From contig OU452198.1 in the NCBI GenBank assembly GCA_911728435.2, forward strand, positions 4,650,001 to 4,714,000: a DNA stretch of 64,000 bases, given 5' to 3'. Below are positions 32,501-44,400 of the stretch, piece by piece; the stretch's first letter is position 1; every line of letters begins with the position of its first letter. The position numbers were made by a program, and so were the translations under genes. A model generated the notes under the pieces. That model had not been told where the DNA came from. It saw only the letters and a list, made by a program, of their open reading frames with translations, and made no database searches. The stretch is from Apoderus coryli (taxonomy: Eukaryota > Arthropoda > Insecta > Coleoptera > Attelabidae).

Positions 32501-33681
32501 ATTGAAAATTAATTAAACGTCAAACTGACAACTGGTTTCTAATCTAACGATGCAATTAATGAATCTAACAATATACCAAAAAATACAATAAAATCAAAAA
32601 AATATGTATGGAAAATATTTCTCTAGTTTTGTGCGACCAGAGAATACGAACTGAATGCTAAAACGAGTTTGCATAATTTGGCTAATATATTGAAAAATTA
32701 TGCGGTAAATATGAGAAAAGCTGACGGAACTGAATATAAAGAAGCAACTGTAAAAACAATTTGGAATACTACGAGTAGGCTACTCCAGGAAAAATACTTC
32801 AATGACTTCAAAATTGTATTCGACCCGTTTACCAGTGTGATATTCAAAAATGCGCGAGATGCAAGAAATGCAAAACGTAAAAGATTACAGCAGGATCCAA
32901 ACAAACGAAAATGCATTTCATCAAATTTGAGTTCAAGTGATTTGGCTAGAATCATTGGATTATGGGATGGGAATGTACACCAGGAGGTTTACAAAATTTT
33001 TTTTGCCATATTGTAGCTGTTGAGTTAGCTTGGCGAGGTGGTGAACCAGCTGATTGCCTTACAGATTATTTCACGATTGAGAAAAATAATGATAGAACGC
33101 CTACCAACAGAATTGAATACAATCCAATATTCAATAAAACATGCCAAGGAGGATCGAAAAGTTGTACAAATAGTAAGTGGCTTGTTCCAAATATTGCAAA
33201 CGAAAGTGCATGCCCTGTTCGGTTATTCCATAAATTATTGTCCAAAAGGGGCAAAAATATTACTTCCAGTCGCCTATTCTTGAGACCAAATCGTTTCTGG
33301 AAATCCGAAAGTGACACATGGTTTGGACACTAAGTGTAAAAAGATATCATTCGAACAGATCAACTGCAGTTAGCCATTTGGCAAATAAAGGAATTCCTGA
33401 ACAGCAATTAATAAAAATAACAGGACATAGCAGCTCTAATTCAATTAAACCGTACTTGAATATTAACCAAGAACGCCATGGTGAAATATTCAACACCATG
33501 CGAGGAATTTCTTCAACAGTGGAAATTAACAATCCGTCAACTTCAGCAAACTCTGCTCCCAATTTAACATTTACCAATTGTACTTTTCACAACAGTAGTT
33601 TTAAATAAAAATGAATAATATTTGTTTAATTAAAAGTAATACATTTTGTATTGAAAATTATTAAACGTCAGATTGACAATC
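32501..33681 (+). mobile_element. Crypton-type element between imperfect 33-bp direct repeats
   Basis: ATTGAAAATTAATTAAACGT (32501-32533) recurs in the same orientation at 33650-33681 with about 28 of 33 bases shared and a 1-base gap. A decayed tyrosine-recombinase gene lies between. Cryptons move by tyrosine recombinase and lack inverted ends, so direct repeats at both borders fit attachment-site remnants. A chance flanking duplication is the alternative. Confidence 0.6.
32669..33608 (+). pseudogene. Crypton tyrosine recombinase gene (ZMYM/QRICH1-like), broken
   Basis: Frame one (from 32669) encodes an N-terminal core-binding part, KADGTEYKEATVKTIWNTTS and NARDARNAKRKRLQQDPNKR. A shift near 32970 leads to TPGGLQNFFCHIVAVELAWR (probable first catalytic Arg), GGEPADCL, NRIEYNPIFNKTCQGGSKS and CPVRLFHKLLSKRGKN. 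About 25 residues are then missing, and after another shift near 33345 comes HSNRSTAVSHLANKGIPEQQ, LIKITGHSSSNSIKPYLN. The H-x-x-R box, the GH pair and the nucleophile Tyr of tyrosine recombinases are therefore still present. Related domains occur in vertebrate ZMYM and QRICH1 proteins. The two shifts and the deletion make it non-functional. Confidence 0.82.
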
Positions 33682-33722
33682 AAATTTTTGATATCTACAA
33701 AGTAAAAAATTATCTTATCGAA

Positions 33723-33900
33723 TACTCCTCGGGCCTTGATAAATACTCAAAATTTTGTCATAGAGAATCCTTCAAGCGAGTTGCTCAAGGATAATAGCCC
33801 TCGGCCTGCGGCCTTGGGCTATTATCAAGCAACACGCTTTCAGCATTCTGTATGACAAAATTATCTCGGTATTATCAAGACCCTAGGGGTATTACTACCG
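33723..33900. repeat. Imperfect hairpin with arms of about 85 bp
   Basis: CTTGATAA..ACTC..AATTTTGTCAT and GGATAATAGCCCTCGGCC in the left arm pair with GGCCTTGGGCTATTATC, ATGACAAAATTAT and TATTATCAAG in the right arm. The tip is GC-rich (CGGCCTGCGGCC). It follows the Crypton remnant directly. Confidence 0.8.
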
Positions 33901-34081
33901 AAAGTTTAAAAAAAAAAAGTCATAACACAATCATATCAAAGCCAAAGCTCTTTGTATTGATTAATTTTTCTTACTGCCAAATATCACTATAGTGCTTACT
34001 TCATAATAAAATTCCTTTTACATAATAAATTGGCAACTAAGTAAGAAATTTAACCCCACCCTCGCCCTCAACGATATAGCA

Positions 34082-34255
34082 ATGGCAGTTTAAAAAATAC
34101 CTTATATGTGCAAATGTCATTCCAATCAAACCAGGTATGGCAAATGACAATTGTGACAGTTTGTCCTTTCTTCCTGTCAAGGTGATCATAAGTTCATCTC
34201 GACTGTGACGAAAAATAAAATTCCCTATCGCCTTTCTATAAATTATCTTACCCAA
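34082..34255 (-). CDS. Unrecognised possible first exon
   Basis: From ATG at 34255 the peptide MGKIIYRKAIGNFIFRHSRD, ELMITLTGRKDKLSQLSFA, IPGLIGMTFAHIR runs to a donor-like AAG|GTATTT near 34085. It has a basic N-terminus and a hydrophobic stretch. I recognise no family and found no following exon before the Crypton remnant at 33608. The continuous frame could also simply run to its stop at 34037. Confidence 0.3.
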
Positions 34256-34479
34256 TGGTTTTGCTATTACTTTCGATTAGATATTCTAAAATGAACATAA
34301 CCTAAATTACGATAAAGTCTTTGGTTACAACTTATTTTTCCTGAAAATATATTCAGTCCACTTCATAAATGAGAATCGGTAATGCATAATCCGCAATCAC
34401 AGCCGATTTATATTTTTAAAATGGACCCACAATATATTCAAAGTGAGTATTTCTAGACTAGAATGTTTAATAAACATAG

Positions 34480-35537
34480 TTTGAGGTGTGGCTATAAAAT
34501 AACGAAACTTATGCTTCCGCGGAAGAACCACGCATGTCTGTAAACAAATCAGTATTGCCGTGGCCTTCGTTTGCATAAGAGTTGTTGCTTTGCAGACAAA
34601 CTAGTAAATGTAAAGCAACGATTTTTCAAATTTCACAGGAAACCACCAAGTACTGAGTCTTATCTTTCATTAAAAGACGAGTTTCTTTATGTTTGCCTCT
34701 ACGTCGAAGTAGGAAACACATTTTCTTCAATCTCAAACACAACCTTCATCTGCCAAATTACTGTAGTGTTACCCATTCTCTGTCAAGCAGGGCTATTAAG
34801 GCACCTTACAGACTGCAGTAGGTGCTTCTAAATCCTCATTCCGTGCAACTACTACCACCAAATGTAGGTGGCATGATTATGATTCTTTACGTGTACTGCT
34901 CCACTTCTAATTTTTCTTGATTCATATACCTTCCCTACTTGCTCATCTAATTAATTTTTCTTCTGTTCGCCCCTCTTTCTCATGGTTTCTTTTTCTTCGT
35001 ACTGTCTGGTTGCTGTTCTTCAAGTTCCTTTACATAATATTTCATTTCTAACTGAAGATGTCTCACAGTTTCTTTCTTTTCTGCCATTTTCAACAAGGTT
35101 CCTATTTTGGTTTCAATCGGTGTCCCCCAGGGGTCTCACCTAGGGCCGTTATTGTTTAACTTGTTTGTAAATGATATCAGGCATTGTTTCATCTACAGTG
35201 AATTCAGGCTTTTTGCGGACGACCTGAAATGTTACAGGCGTATTGGCGGGCCCACAGATTGTTATCTGTGCTGTTAAACAATTTGATATCGTCTTCCTAT
35301 TTGTATATTCTTCACTTAACAGAGGCTAAAAAGGTCATGGACTGAGTTCGATTGACGTACTTGGTTAACTCCTTGAAATAAGAAAGTCCACGAGAAAATG
35401 ATTTGAATTGTTAAAGAACAAGTCATGGGTTATCGACTCTGACTAGCTAAATACCTCCAAGAAAAACGCTTCCTGAAAGAACCCATTCTAACAGAACAGC
35501 ACAAAAAAGCTCGTTATTTTATAGCCACACATATTTG
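34480..35537. mobile_element. Mariner-like element remnant
   Basis: GTGTGGCTATAAAATAACGA near 34486 is matched, inverted, at 35511-35530 (TCGTTATTTTATAGCCACAC). This resembles terminal repeats of mariner elements. No transposase frame survives. A LINE reverse-transcriptase scrap (35115-35270) lies inside. Confidence 0.62.
35110..35275 (+). mobile_element. LINE reverse-transcriptase scrap
   Basis: Plus-strand peptides IGVPQGSHLGPLLFNLFVND, then FRLFADDLKCYRRIGGPTDC, cover the GVPQGS and FADD motifs of a Jockey-like RT. Confidence 0.7.
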
Positions 35538-35743
35538 AAGTATAAAATAAAGCATTTACTAAATCACTAAGTTTTACAAAAACTAATTGACTTATCAATA
35601 ATAAAACTAAGTGTTTGTTGTGTAAATAAATAAATCCCCAGTTCAATACCGGTATGCCAATAATAGTGATATCAAAATGTCATCCTTAAGGAATAATTAC
35701 GTAGTGGATTTAAGTTTCATAATTATTAGTATAGTTAGTCACA

Positions 35744-36628
35744 CTATTGGAGCCCTCCGTTGTATGCGTAGTCGGCTTTATTGTGCATTATTAAAGAATC
35801 ATCGACGAAATAAAAACTGTCAGACCTGGTTTCGAATGGCGAAGCAATCATTTCATTTACTGAAATAAAAAAACATGTTAACGAGTTACACTCAAGTGCA
35901 AGGAAAATCAATACAGATTGATACATATCGTTCAGATTTCAGAGTAAAGCTGGATTGTCCAAGGAAGCAAAACCAAGCTTGCATTCAGGATTAAAACAAA
36001 TGTCTGAAGCAAATGTTGAAAATACGAAACGTTCAAAACTTACCCAAATCAGCAGGTAATGTAGGAAATTCATAAATATGCTCGCAAGTATTTTTCGAAT
36101 ATGGTATACAAAAACCAAATTCAAAATCAAACGTTTTCAATAGCTTATCTCTAAAAAAATGTCGTTCGATCATTCTGAATCTATTTACTGGTCGAGAGCC
36201 CACAGTAAATTCAACCCTGCAACAAAACCCATACCATGAAATACCTACCTACTTGGGATAACAAAAAAAAAAACTTACGTAGCTCCTACAGTTTTCAGTT
36301 TAAGGAACTGTGGCGTAAATTGGTATCTAACAAATCTTCCAGAATTAGGGTCTATCGGTTCCTCGTTCTCGGTATTCTTATCTAAGGCATCTTCGACATT
36401 TTCGGGGACTGGTTTTGCTATTTCAAATAACACCGCACCACTTTCTAGATCTCTTATTTTAAATCTTGTAAAATCTATATCATATATGTTTGCATCTGGG
36501 TCACATAAATACGAGTCACTAACTTTTGTTAGCCTTAGCACATCTTCGGGTGTTATTTTCTTATTATTTTCTATTGCTGGTAATGGTTTAGATCGGATAT
36601 TTTCACGTTTTTCACGTAAAACACTCAT
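35744..36628 (-). CDS. unc-119: Protein unc-119 homologue (three exons, 212 aa)
   Basis: Exons on the minus strand are 36628-36279, 36216-36044 and 35859-35744, with GT-AG junctions and agreeing phases (639 bases with stop). Exon 1 carries [40 protein letters not shown] and [20 protein letters not shown]. Exon 2 carries [40 protein letters not shown]. Exon 3 carries [20 protein letters not shown] and ends [12 protein letters not shown]. These cover the whole GDI-like beta-sandwich that binds N-myristoylated cargo and delivers it, classically to cilia and synapses. The acidic linker (about 76-94) between exon-1 blocks is variable in the family. The start was chosen because upstream bases offer no other in-frame Met. 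It is divergent from tweek with about 1.06 kb between the start codons. Confidence 0.93.
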
Positions 36629-37689
36629 ATTGGATAATGATTCTATTTTATTTAAGTTTGTATTCTTACTTTACTAAATTTGTTGACATCGAACGAAATT
36701 ACTAATAACCAATCCACAATACATTACATTAGCAACATTTCACATTTCATTTACTATTTTTATTTATCCCTCACGATTGAACTGATGTGAGGACGAGGAC
36801 TCACTTGAAATAGCATATGAAATGCATCGATGAATGATGAATTTAGTTTTGTGTGTTGATACAATACTTTATACCCTAATAGAAAATTGTCTATTATTTA
36901 TTTAGGATGGTTTAAATGAAGCTTTCTAATTTATAATTAAATAATTTTAGATCAAAGGTCAACACAGACTCGATAATCGATCATTTTCGAGACGGTTTTA
37001 TATATTTATTTCGGACTATTTCCTTGTCAAAAATTTCGGATCATCTGAATTCAGATTATTTCCTTATGTTGGCTAGATTGCACATATTTTCTTGAAGGTC
37101 AACTTCAGTCTGTATATATAGTTACTAGTTACATACTTGACTAAATTTTAAACCTCGATACAAAATGGAAAAGCAAGCAAACTTTTTCAAATACAATTTT
37201 AATAAATAAGGGAAATTATACTGATGAACGATCGAGTGAAGCGAGGCACGGTTAACTGAATTAGTATGACGTTGCCTCATTCGCACGTTCTCCTGTGTGC
37301 ATGACAGATATGTGACTGAAAATTGCTGATACTTTGCGTCGAAGGAAAATCACTAGTGTCAATGTCTTGTCATCATCAGATGTTCATTATTTTTATTTAA
37401 AAAAAATTGAGATTTGATAATTAGTTGTCAATATAAAAAAAATATTACAAATTACAATGTTTCAAATTAAACAATAATAATTATATATGATTATTGTCTA
37501 TATTGGTCATATATTATATTTAATGAACTACTCACTTTAACAAATATAATATCGCGTTTATGATTAGATTAGTTGTGTAATTCTAAAAGATATGCATCAA
37601 AACAAGATAGTGATTAGTATTAGTGGTTTAGTTATAAACAAACTATTAATAAATGTGTTTTAATTACCTTAAAAATCTACTATAAAACT
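36629..37689. promoter_or_regulatory. Shared upstream region of unc-119 and tweek
   Basis: The 1.06 kb between the two divergent start codons must hold both promoters and leaders. It is AT-rich with no repeat that I recognise. I cannot place the transcription starts. Confidence 0.4.
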
Positions 37690-38421
37690 ATGGAAGAAAA
37701 CGAAATCACAACAATTTTCAACTATTACAAGCCACAAGCGGCACAATGGAATTCAACTCATCCAATTCAGGATGTGCCATTCGACGAATTGGAGATATTA
37801 GACTCCAATTTTTTGATGTTGTTGTTTTCACTAATATTTGCTGTTTTGTGGGTGATTTATATTACATTTTACAATTCGAGATTGGTTGGATATGTGGTCA
37901 CAAAGGTCATGAATAAATTTATGCGAAATGGATATTTCAGGATTGGTATGTTTCTGTGGGAATGGCCCCATTATACTTGATACAGGGGCATTTAGAAAAT
38001 AATGTTCATATTATGTGTTATAGTTATCAGATAGACCTACGTTTTTGTTTTAGGGTCGTTGACAGTGAACGCCCTTTCTGGTAAAATAATGTTTAGGGAT
38101 GTGATATACATAACCCATGATTATACAGTTAGAGTTCAAGATGGATATCTAATATTTAGATGGTGGAGGTCATATGTTCCACGAGATGTTAGTGAAGGTA
38201 CATTTTTATCTTCTTGATTTCATCTAAATGCGTTCTAATTGATTACATTGTTTTATTCTAGATCTGTCTCACTCGGACACACGGTTATCAGTTATGTTAA
38301 ATGGTTTTGAGCTGCACGTTTACAACAGATCAGATTTGTATTCGCAGCTGGAGAAAACGTTTGGTTTGCCTTCTGGTATTTTTCCAAATAACAGTGAGAA
38401 AATTGTGGAAGAACTTGAAAA
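37690..38421 (+). CDS. tweek: tweek exons 1-3: membrane anchor and chorein-like start
   Basis: Exon 1 encodes MEENEITTIFNYYKPQ, an acidic stretch, and the membrane segment FLMLLFSLIFAVLWVIYITF, then YNSRLVGYVV and GYFRIG. Exon 2 reads SLTVNALSGKIMFRDVIYIT and RVQDGYLIFRWWRSYVPRD. Exon 3 reads DTRLSVMLNGFELHVYNRSD, LYSQLEKTFGLPSG. These are hallmark blocks of the BLTP1 N-terminus. ATG 37690 is the first in frame and follows a stop-rich leader. Confidence 0.94.
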
Positions 38422-41400
38422 GTAAGTATGTTCCATCAGTTTAAGTTTTATGTCAACAATTTAACAGACACAAACAAGGTCGTTAAGAAAAGAACGCAAC
38501 ATTAGAGGGCTAAGTTTAGGAACTTGAGGGATACCTACCTGTTGTTGCTTTTTATGTAATATCCTAGGTACTTGTGTGTTTATAATAGACGAGACATGGG
38601 TTTCGAATTGATAAAGAGAATAACGATAGATGCTTTCTAGTAAGGGCTTAGTTTGTAGGACACTTACGAGGTAGCATTTTTAATTCCGCGAAATTTTTAT
38701 TATCCATCCTTCTCATATTCCCCGGAATTAAAAATTCCCCCTCGTACATATTACACAAAGCGACATTTCTCAATGTATATTTGGCTGTTTTTTTAATAAC
38801 TTTAGCAAAATAAAAAATTATTTTGAATCTCTGATAATTAAATATGCATTTAGAAATAAAAAATAGAAAAATCAATTAACTAAATGCATTCTGATAAAAA
38901 TAACATAATAAACGTGCTTAATGAACTATGTGTAATTATACAGGGTGAGTGAAGGTCGATGGTTCTTTAAAATGTTTACTAGTAAAATGACAAACCGTGA
39001 TAATTAACTTTAGCTTTACTATATTTAACTTAAACCAATATAATTGGTGAGACTTAAAGCTATTTGGCATCACTGTATTCCTGTTGTTTCTTTAGGACAT
39101 TATTTAAACAGCCATGCGGTAGAATTACACTGCCCCGCAAAATATTAACCGGACAAAGAAAATTTTGCTCAAAATCAATCCTAAATAACTATTTTAGTAT
39201 TGCATCAATTTTGACAATTTTTTTTTTCGAGTTTTAGGCTATTTTATTGTCATCATTTTTCCATATCGATAGTTCAAAAATTTTGAACGGATATGTTGTT
39301 ATACAGGGGTGAACAAAAAGTGACATTTTACTCTACTCAACACCCTGTAGAAAAAACTCACGACCGAATAATGATCTTTTTTGCAACATTTTGAAGCCCC
39401 ATCTTTTCTGAACAATTTGTTTTTTGATTCATATCGATATCTGTATTCTTAAAGGAAAAACACTGCTTTCAAAGTCCAATACATGAATGTCAATGTCGAT
39501 TTAATATTGCCTCGTTATTTGTGCTATGTGCGGTCGTGCATCAAGATAAAATTTTCTGCTATTAATGGATGATAAGGTACCACATGAATAAATGAGTAAA
39601 AATGATTCTTAATAAAGTAATTTGTTTGGACTCTTTGACCTTCTTTTTATAAAACTAATAGTGATAAGTGTGTATAAATAAATCGTCTAAATTTTGTGTA
39701 AGTCACAACACGGGATAAACTGTTTGTTAATAATATAACGTGCTTTATTTATTACTCTTGTACCGGCACGGCATAGTGTTTGTCGTATAACTAAGCGGTG
39801 GAAGTGTCTTTTTTATAATGGTGTATGTAAGAATTAAGAATTATTATTATTATTATTAATTTCAGTTGGATTGGACTTTATAATTTTGATCTAGTTAGGG
39901 CCATATAAGCTCCCTATTTCTAACAACAACTCTGCCAAATTTCAATGAAATCGGTAAGGAGATATGTGACTTAATTAAAAAAAAAACTTTGACACCTTCT
40001 ATCTTGGAAACAATGCATTTCCGGACGCATGTTCATGGGAACTTTTTTCTATAAATGAGAAATCACCCTTTTAAATATTGCCGCGACTTTTTGAAACAAC
40101 CTGTATATGTATAAGGTCGGGGCAATTCGCATATTGGGTATATTACCTGTGTAGCTCAGTGGTAGAGTGCCCGCTTTACATGCGGAAAGTCCTGGGTTCA
40201 AATTCATGCACTTACAATTTTTTTTTATTTCTAATATTTGAATAAAGTAGTTAGTTTGTAGGTTAGTTTATTAGAAATAACAGTGTATACCGATTTCTCC
40301 AAAGCCTTCGATCGTGTAAATCATAAAATCTTATTGATAAAGTTGGCTGAGGTTGGCATCGGCGGACGCATGCTCGAATGGGTGAGTAGCTACCTTGATA
40401 ACAGAATTCAATACGTTAAGGTCAAGGGCTTTGTTTCTGCTGAGATAAAAGTATCATCTGGCGTCCCCCAGGGATCACACTTGGGACCACTGTTTTTTAA
40501 TATTTTCGTTAATGACATCGCCAGATGTTTTACTTCGAGTGATTTTCTCTTGTTCGCTGATGACCTCAAACTATTTACGATAGTCAACAAAACTGAAGAT
40601 TGCGAGAGATTGCAGTCTGACCTCGGGACTCTTCACGAGTGGTGTGTTGGGAATGATATGCATCTGAATGTTGATAAGTTGATGTCCTTTTCGAGATCAA
40701 GACAGACCAGTCTTTTCGATTACTCACTGAACCAGACTTCCCTTAAATTGGTTACTACAGTTAAGGATCTTGGAGTCATGCTTGATAGTGGTTTGACCTT
40801 TATTCCAATTATAACTTCAATGGTCTCCAATTATGGATTATTATAATTATGGATCTTCGTCTCTGTTCAAGTCAATTCTTTCTCACTTGAACAACATGGC
40901 AGACATATCTAAAGAAGAGCTTCGCAAAGAAATTGCCGCTATCCTTAAGGATGCGGATTTGGCATCGACAACAGCCAAAAAGGTCCGACAGGAATTAGAG
41001 GAGAAATTAGATGTGAAACTGCAGTCGAGAAAGAAGGAAATTGACGATCTAGTTATGGAGTTTATCAACTCCAAGAAGGGAGGTGCCGCTGGTGGCAAAA
41101 AGAAGGGCAAGAAGGGTGACTCTGAAGACGAAGAGGAGGAGGAGGAAGAGGAAGAAGACGAGGAAGAGGAGGAAGAAGAAGAGGACTCCGAAGAAGAAGG
41201 TAAGAAGCCACCAGCCAAAAAGGCAAAAAAAGTGTCAGAGGACGAATCTGCAATTGAACACAGTGAAGAAGGTGATTCCGAGGAAGAATACTCGCCGAAA
41301 AAAGCTGGCAAACCAGCTAAAACAAGGAAATTACCACCCAAAAAGAAGAAGGGTTCCGAATCAGACTCAGACGAAGATTGGGGCAAGAAGAAAGCTGGCG

Positions 41401-44400
41401 CAAAGAAAGGCGCTGGCGGTGCTAACAAAGGCAGTGGTTACACCAAAGCACTGCAACTATCACCGGAACTAGCCGCATTAGTTGGTGCTGAATCGATGGC
41501 TCGTCACGAAGTTGTCAAAAAAGTATGGTCAATTATCAAAGAAAAGAACTTGTACGACCCGAAAAACAAACAATACGCCATCCGCGATGATGCTCTGATG
41601 AAAGTCATCGGTACGAAACGTTTCCGAACATTTGGTATGATGAAATATTTGAAAACCCATTTCATCAGTTAAATATTTTTTCTACTTGTAATGATAATAA
41701 CCAGTTGGTAATTATTTTTTTTATTTTGTATAATTTTTTATTTGTATTTCACATGCGTGACTGTCGATGTAATATCGTTATTATTGACATATATTTGTGT
41801 TTCAAATTGAGAGTTGCATAGAATGTGAGCTTAAGGTTTGGAGATTGGGAAGTTGCTTGATAATAAATAATGTTGAGTAAGTGCTCGAAGGGTCATTTTG
41901 AACTGTAACTTTCCTGTTTTCCGAATATTTGCTTACGTGTATGTATCGATGCAAAAAAAGTCTTTAATTTTATGTAGGTTAATGTTCGTATTATTATAAT
42001 TCCGTGTTTGTACTTCTAAATATTAGTAATAATTGAAAATATATGATAATCCGTGCGACCATTATCTCATACATCACCCTGTACATATCTTAATAGTATT
42101 TTCGGCACTATAATAATTATACCATGAACTTTACCCAGTAGTTAATTTTCGATAAGTAGCATGTAATATTTTTAATTAAAGTTGCAGTAATTATAATATA
42201 ATTATAAATGTTGCCCACTATATTACAATATTTTCATACCAATTTTAATGTTTATACATTTATAGCTTTGATATCGAATAATAATATTTTTATTATGCTG
42301 CATACTATTTATTGTTAAAATCATGTTCAGAAAGGTTGTTTTCTAACATGAACTTACTATCGCCTGTTCTCATAATGTTTTTCTATCTATTACCATTGTT
42401 AATGTTTTATGGAATGGTCATTTTAGTTTATATGGGTCTGGTTTATTTGATATTTTGATTACTAATCTTTGCTTTAAGGTATAACATTTTTACTCATTAC
42501 TTTAAAACAACGTTGCACCTCCAAGAACATATTTATTTTACTCGTGGATGAGGCACTTCAAGTCGTTGTTTTATATGATTTTTTTTTCATTTGAATGAAA
42601 ATGTTTCAGTACAAATTTTAATTTTGGAGGTGACGTGGTTGTTTTTTTATAATTACATTTACACTTGGTTGAAAAATGATTATATCTTCAATATTTTAAT
42701 GTACCAATTTCATGTTTTTAGTGGATTTATGTTAGACCAAGACAATCACAGAAAATATATTCGGTGGAAGTTTATATAGTCAAGATTTGTGAACGGTAGT
42801 AAAATTAAAATTCTGCGTTAATAAAAGTAATATTAAGAGAATTATTGTATTTAATAATTATATGTGTTATTAATTTTGTAATGATTATTTATTTATATAT
42901 TTTGCCTAAAAGGCTTCACACCCAATTACAAGGCAAATGCTTAACAAACCATGTACATTATTTTCTTACATATAGCTTAACAATTAAACTAATTAAAAAA
43001 TAATTAAATTATATGAGAATCACACGGTGATAATTACAAGAACTATACAGAAACCGAGACAACTGGGCCCAAAACCTTTTCAAAAGTTTAGGGCCCAGTT
43101 TCATATTTGGTGCGGAATGTGTGAATAAGGAACAGTCTAGAGTTTCTCTTACAGTAGTTGGGGGCAGTCAACCAAACCATTTATTATTTTAAAGACGAAT
43201 ACCTGTCCCACATACTATGCAGGGTATATCAAAAATAACCTTTTTAATGATTTTGATTTCCGTGTTTTTTTTTTTAATTTTATTATTTTAATAGTAGCTA
43301 TGAAATTAACCACTTTGAGAAAAAAGTTTATTCGTGTTTTTTGCACAATTGGTGTAATAAATCACGGTTTTGAAAATATTTTCATAAAATAAAAAAAAAA
43401 TCAAAAAATCAAAATCATTAAAAATGTTATTTTTGATATACCCTGTATAGTAATCGTAAATTTGGCATTTGCAATTGTAGTTTCGACACAAGCAGACGTT
43501 TTTATAAAGAATGACTTTTTCTTCTAAATCGACAAATAAAAAAGTTTTTCCTCTTCCAAACTCTATCCGTCGACACCGTGTAGAAAACTATACATAGCAG
43601 AATTTTGAGACTTTGGAAGTATAATTATGTCGATCGGGTCAGATGAGGTAAAATAGTTATATCTTCCGGTTATACCTGGTAATTTTGCATTATGGGGTCA
43701 ATCACCTTACACGCAGTCGATATAGTGAATTGTTGTTCCCTCGGCATATTACCAAGAGAAACTAGATGTCGCCAAATACATACTTTTATTATTTTTAGTT
43801 AATTACACTCACACAGTTGCACTTTATGTGCCAGAAGTTGCCAACCAGTAAAATGTTGCCACTATTAGAAAATTAAAGACATTTCCAGAGCCCGATGTCA
43901 TCTTTGGCTTCAACCGTTTCAGCGATGGTGCACATCACCGACATCCAATAGACTCACTGATACATGAGATGCAGCGCCGAATTAGAGTTGGGAGGGGGAG
44001 TTTTTCCTCTACAAAATTGGTTCTTGCCATTTTCGTAGCACGAAACAGCGTTTCTGAGATATATGCCTTCCTCAATGTTCTCAAAAATCGATTCTCCTCT
44101 TTACTTTCCACAAAAACTTCTATGACTCAGTATGCAAAAGTAAAAAACAACCCTTTGTGGTTGTTGGAGGAGGGAGCCAAAAGATAGACCTTCCCGGTCC
44201 TATAGAAACAGGATTATAAGTTGTGTTTCAATATACAGGGTGTCTCAGGAGCTCATGTGTTAACATATGAATTAAAATAGGAAAAATATTGTTTCAGGAA
44301 TGAAAATGAAAATCAAGATAATAAAAAATCGAAAACGAAAAAACAACGACCAGAGGCAGCTATGGCGAGAACGTGGCGGGATCTTATTCCAGTTATCAAA

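Noticed and set aside
37365..37395. CTGATGATG word on the minus strand upstream of tweek
   Set aside because: No stem II and no GAAAC in range.
40883..41428. Ser-rich 181-aa frame antisense to the SWIB gene
   Set aside because: It is the shadow of the Glu/Lys-rich linker codons on the other strand.
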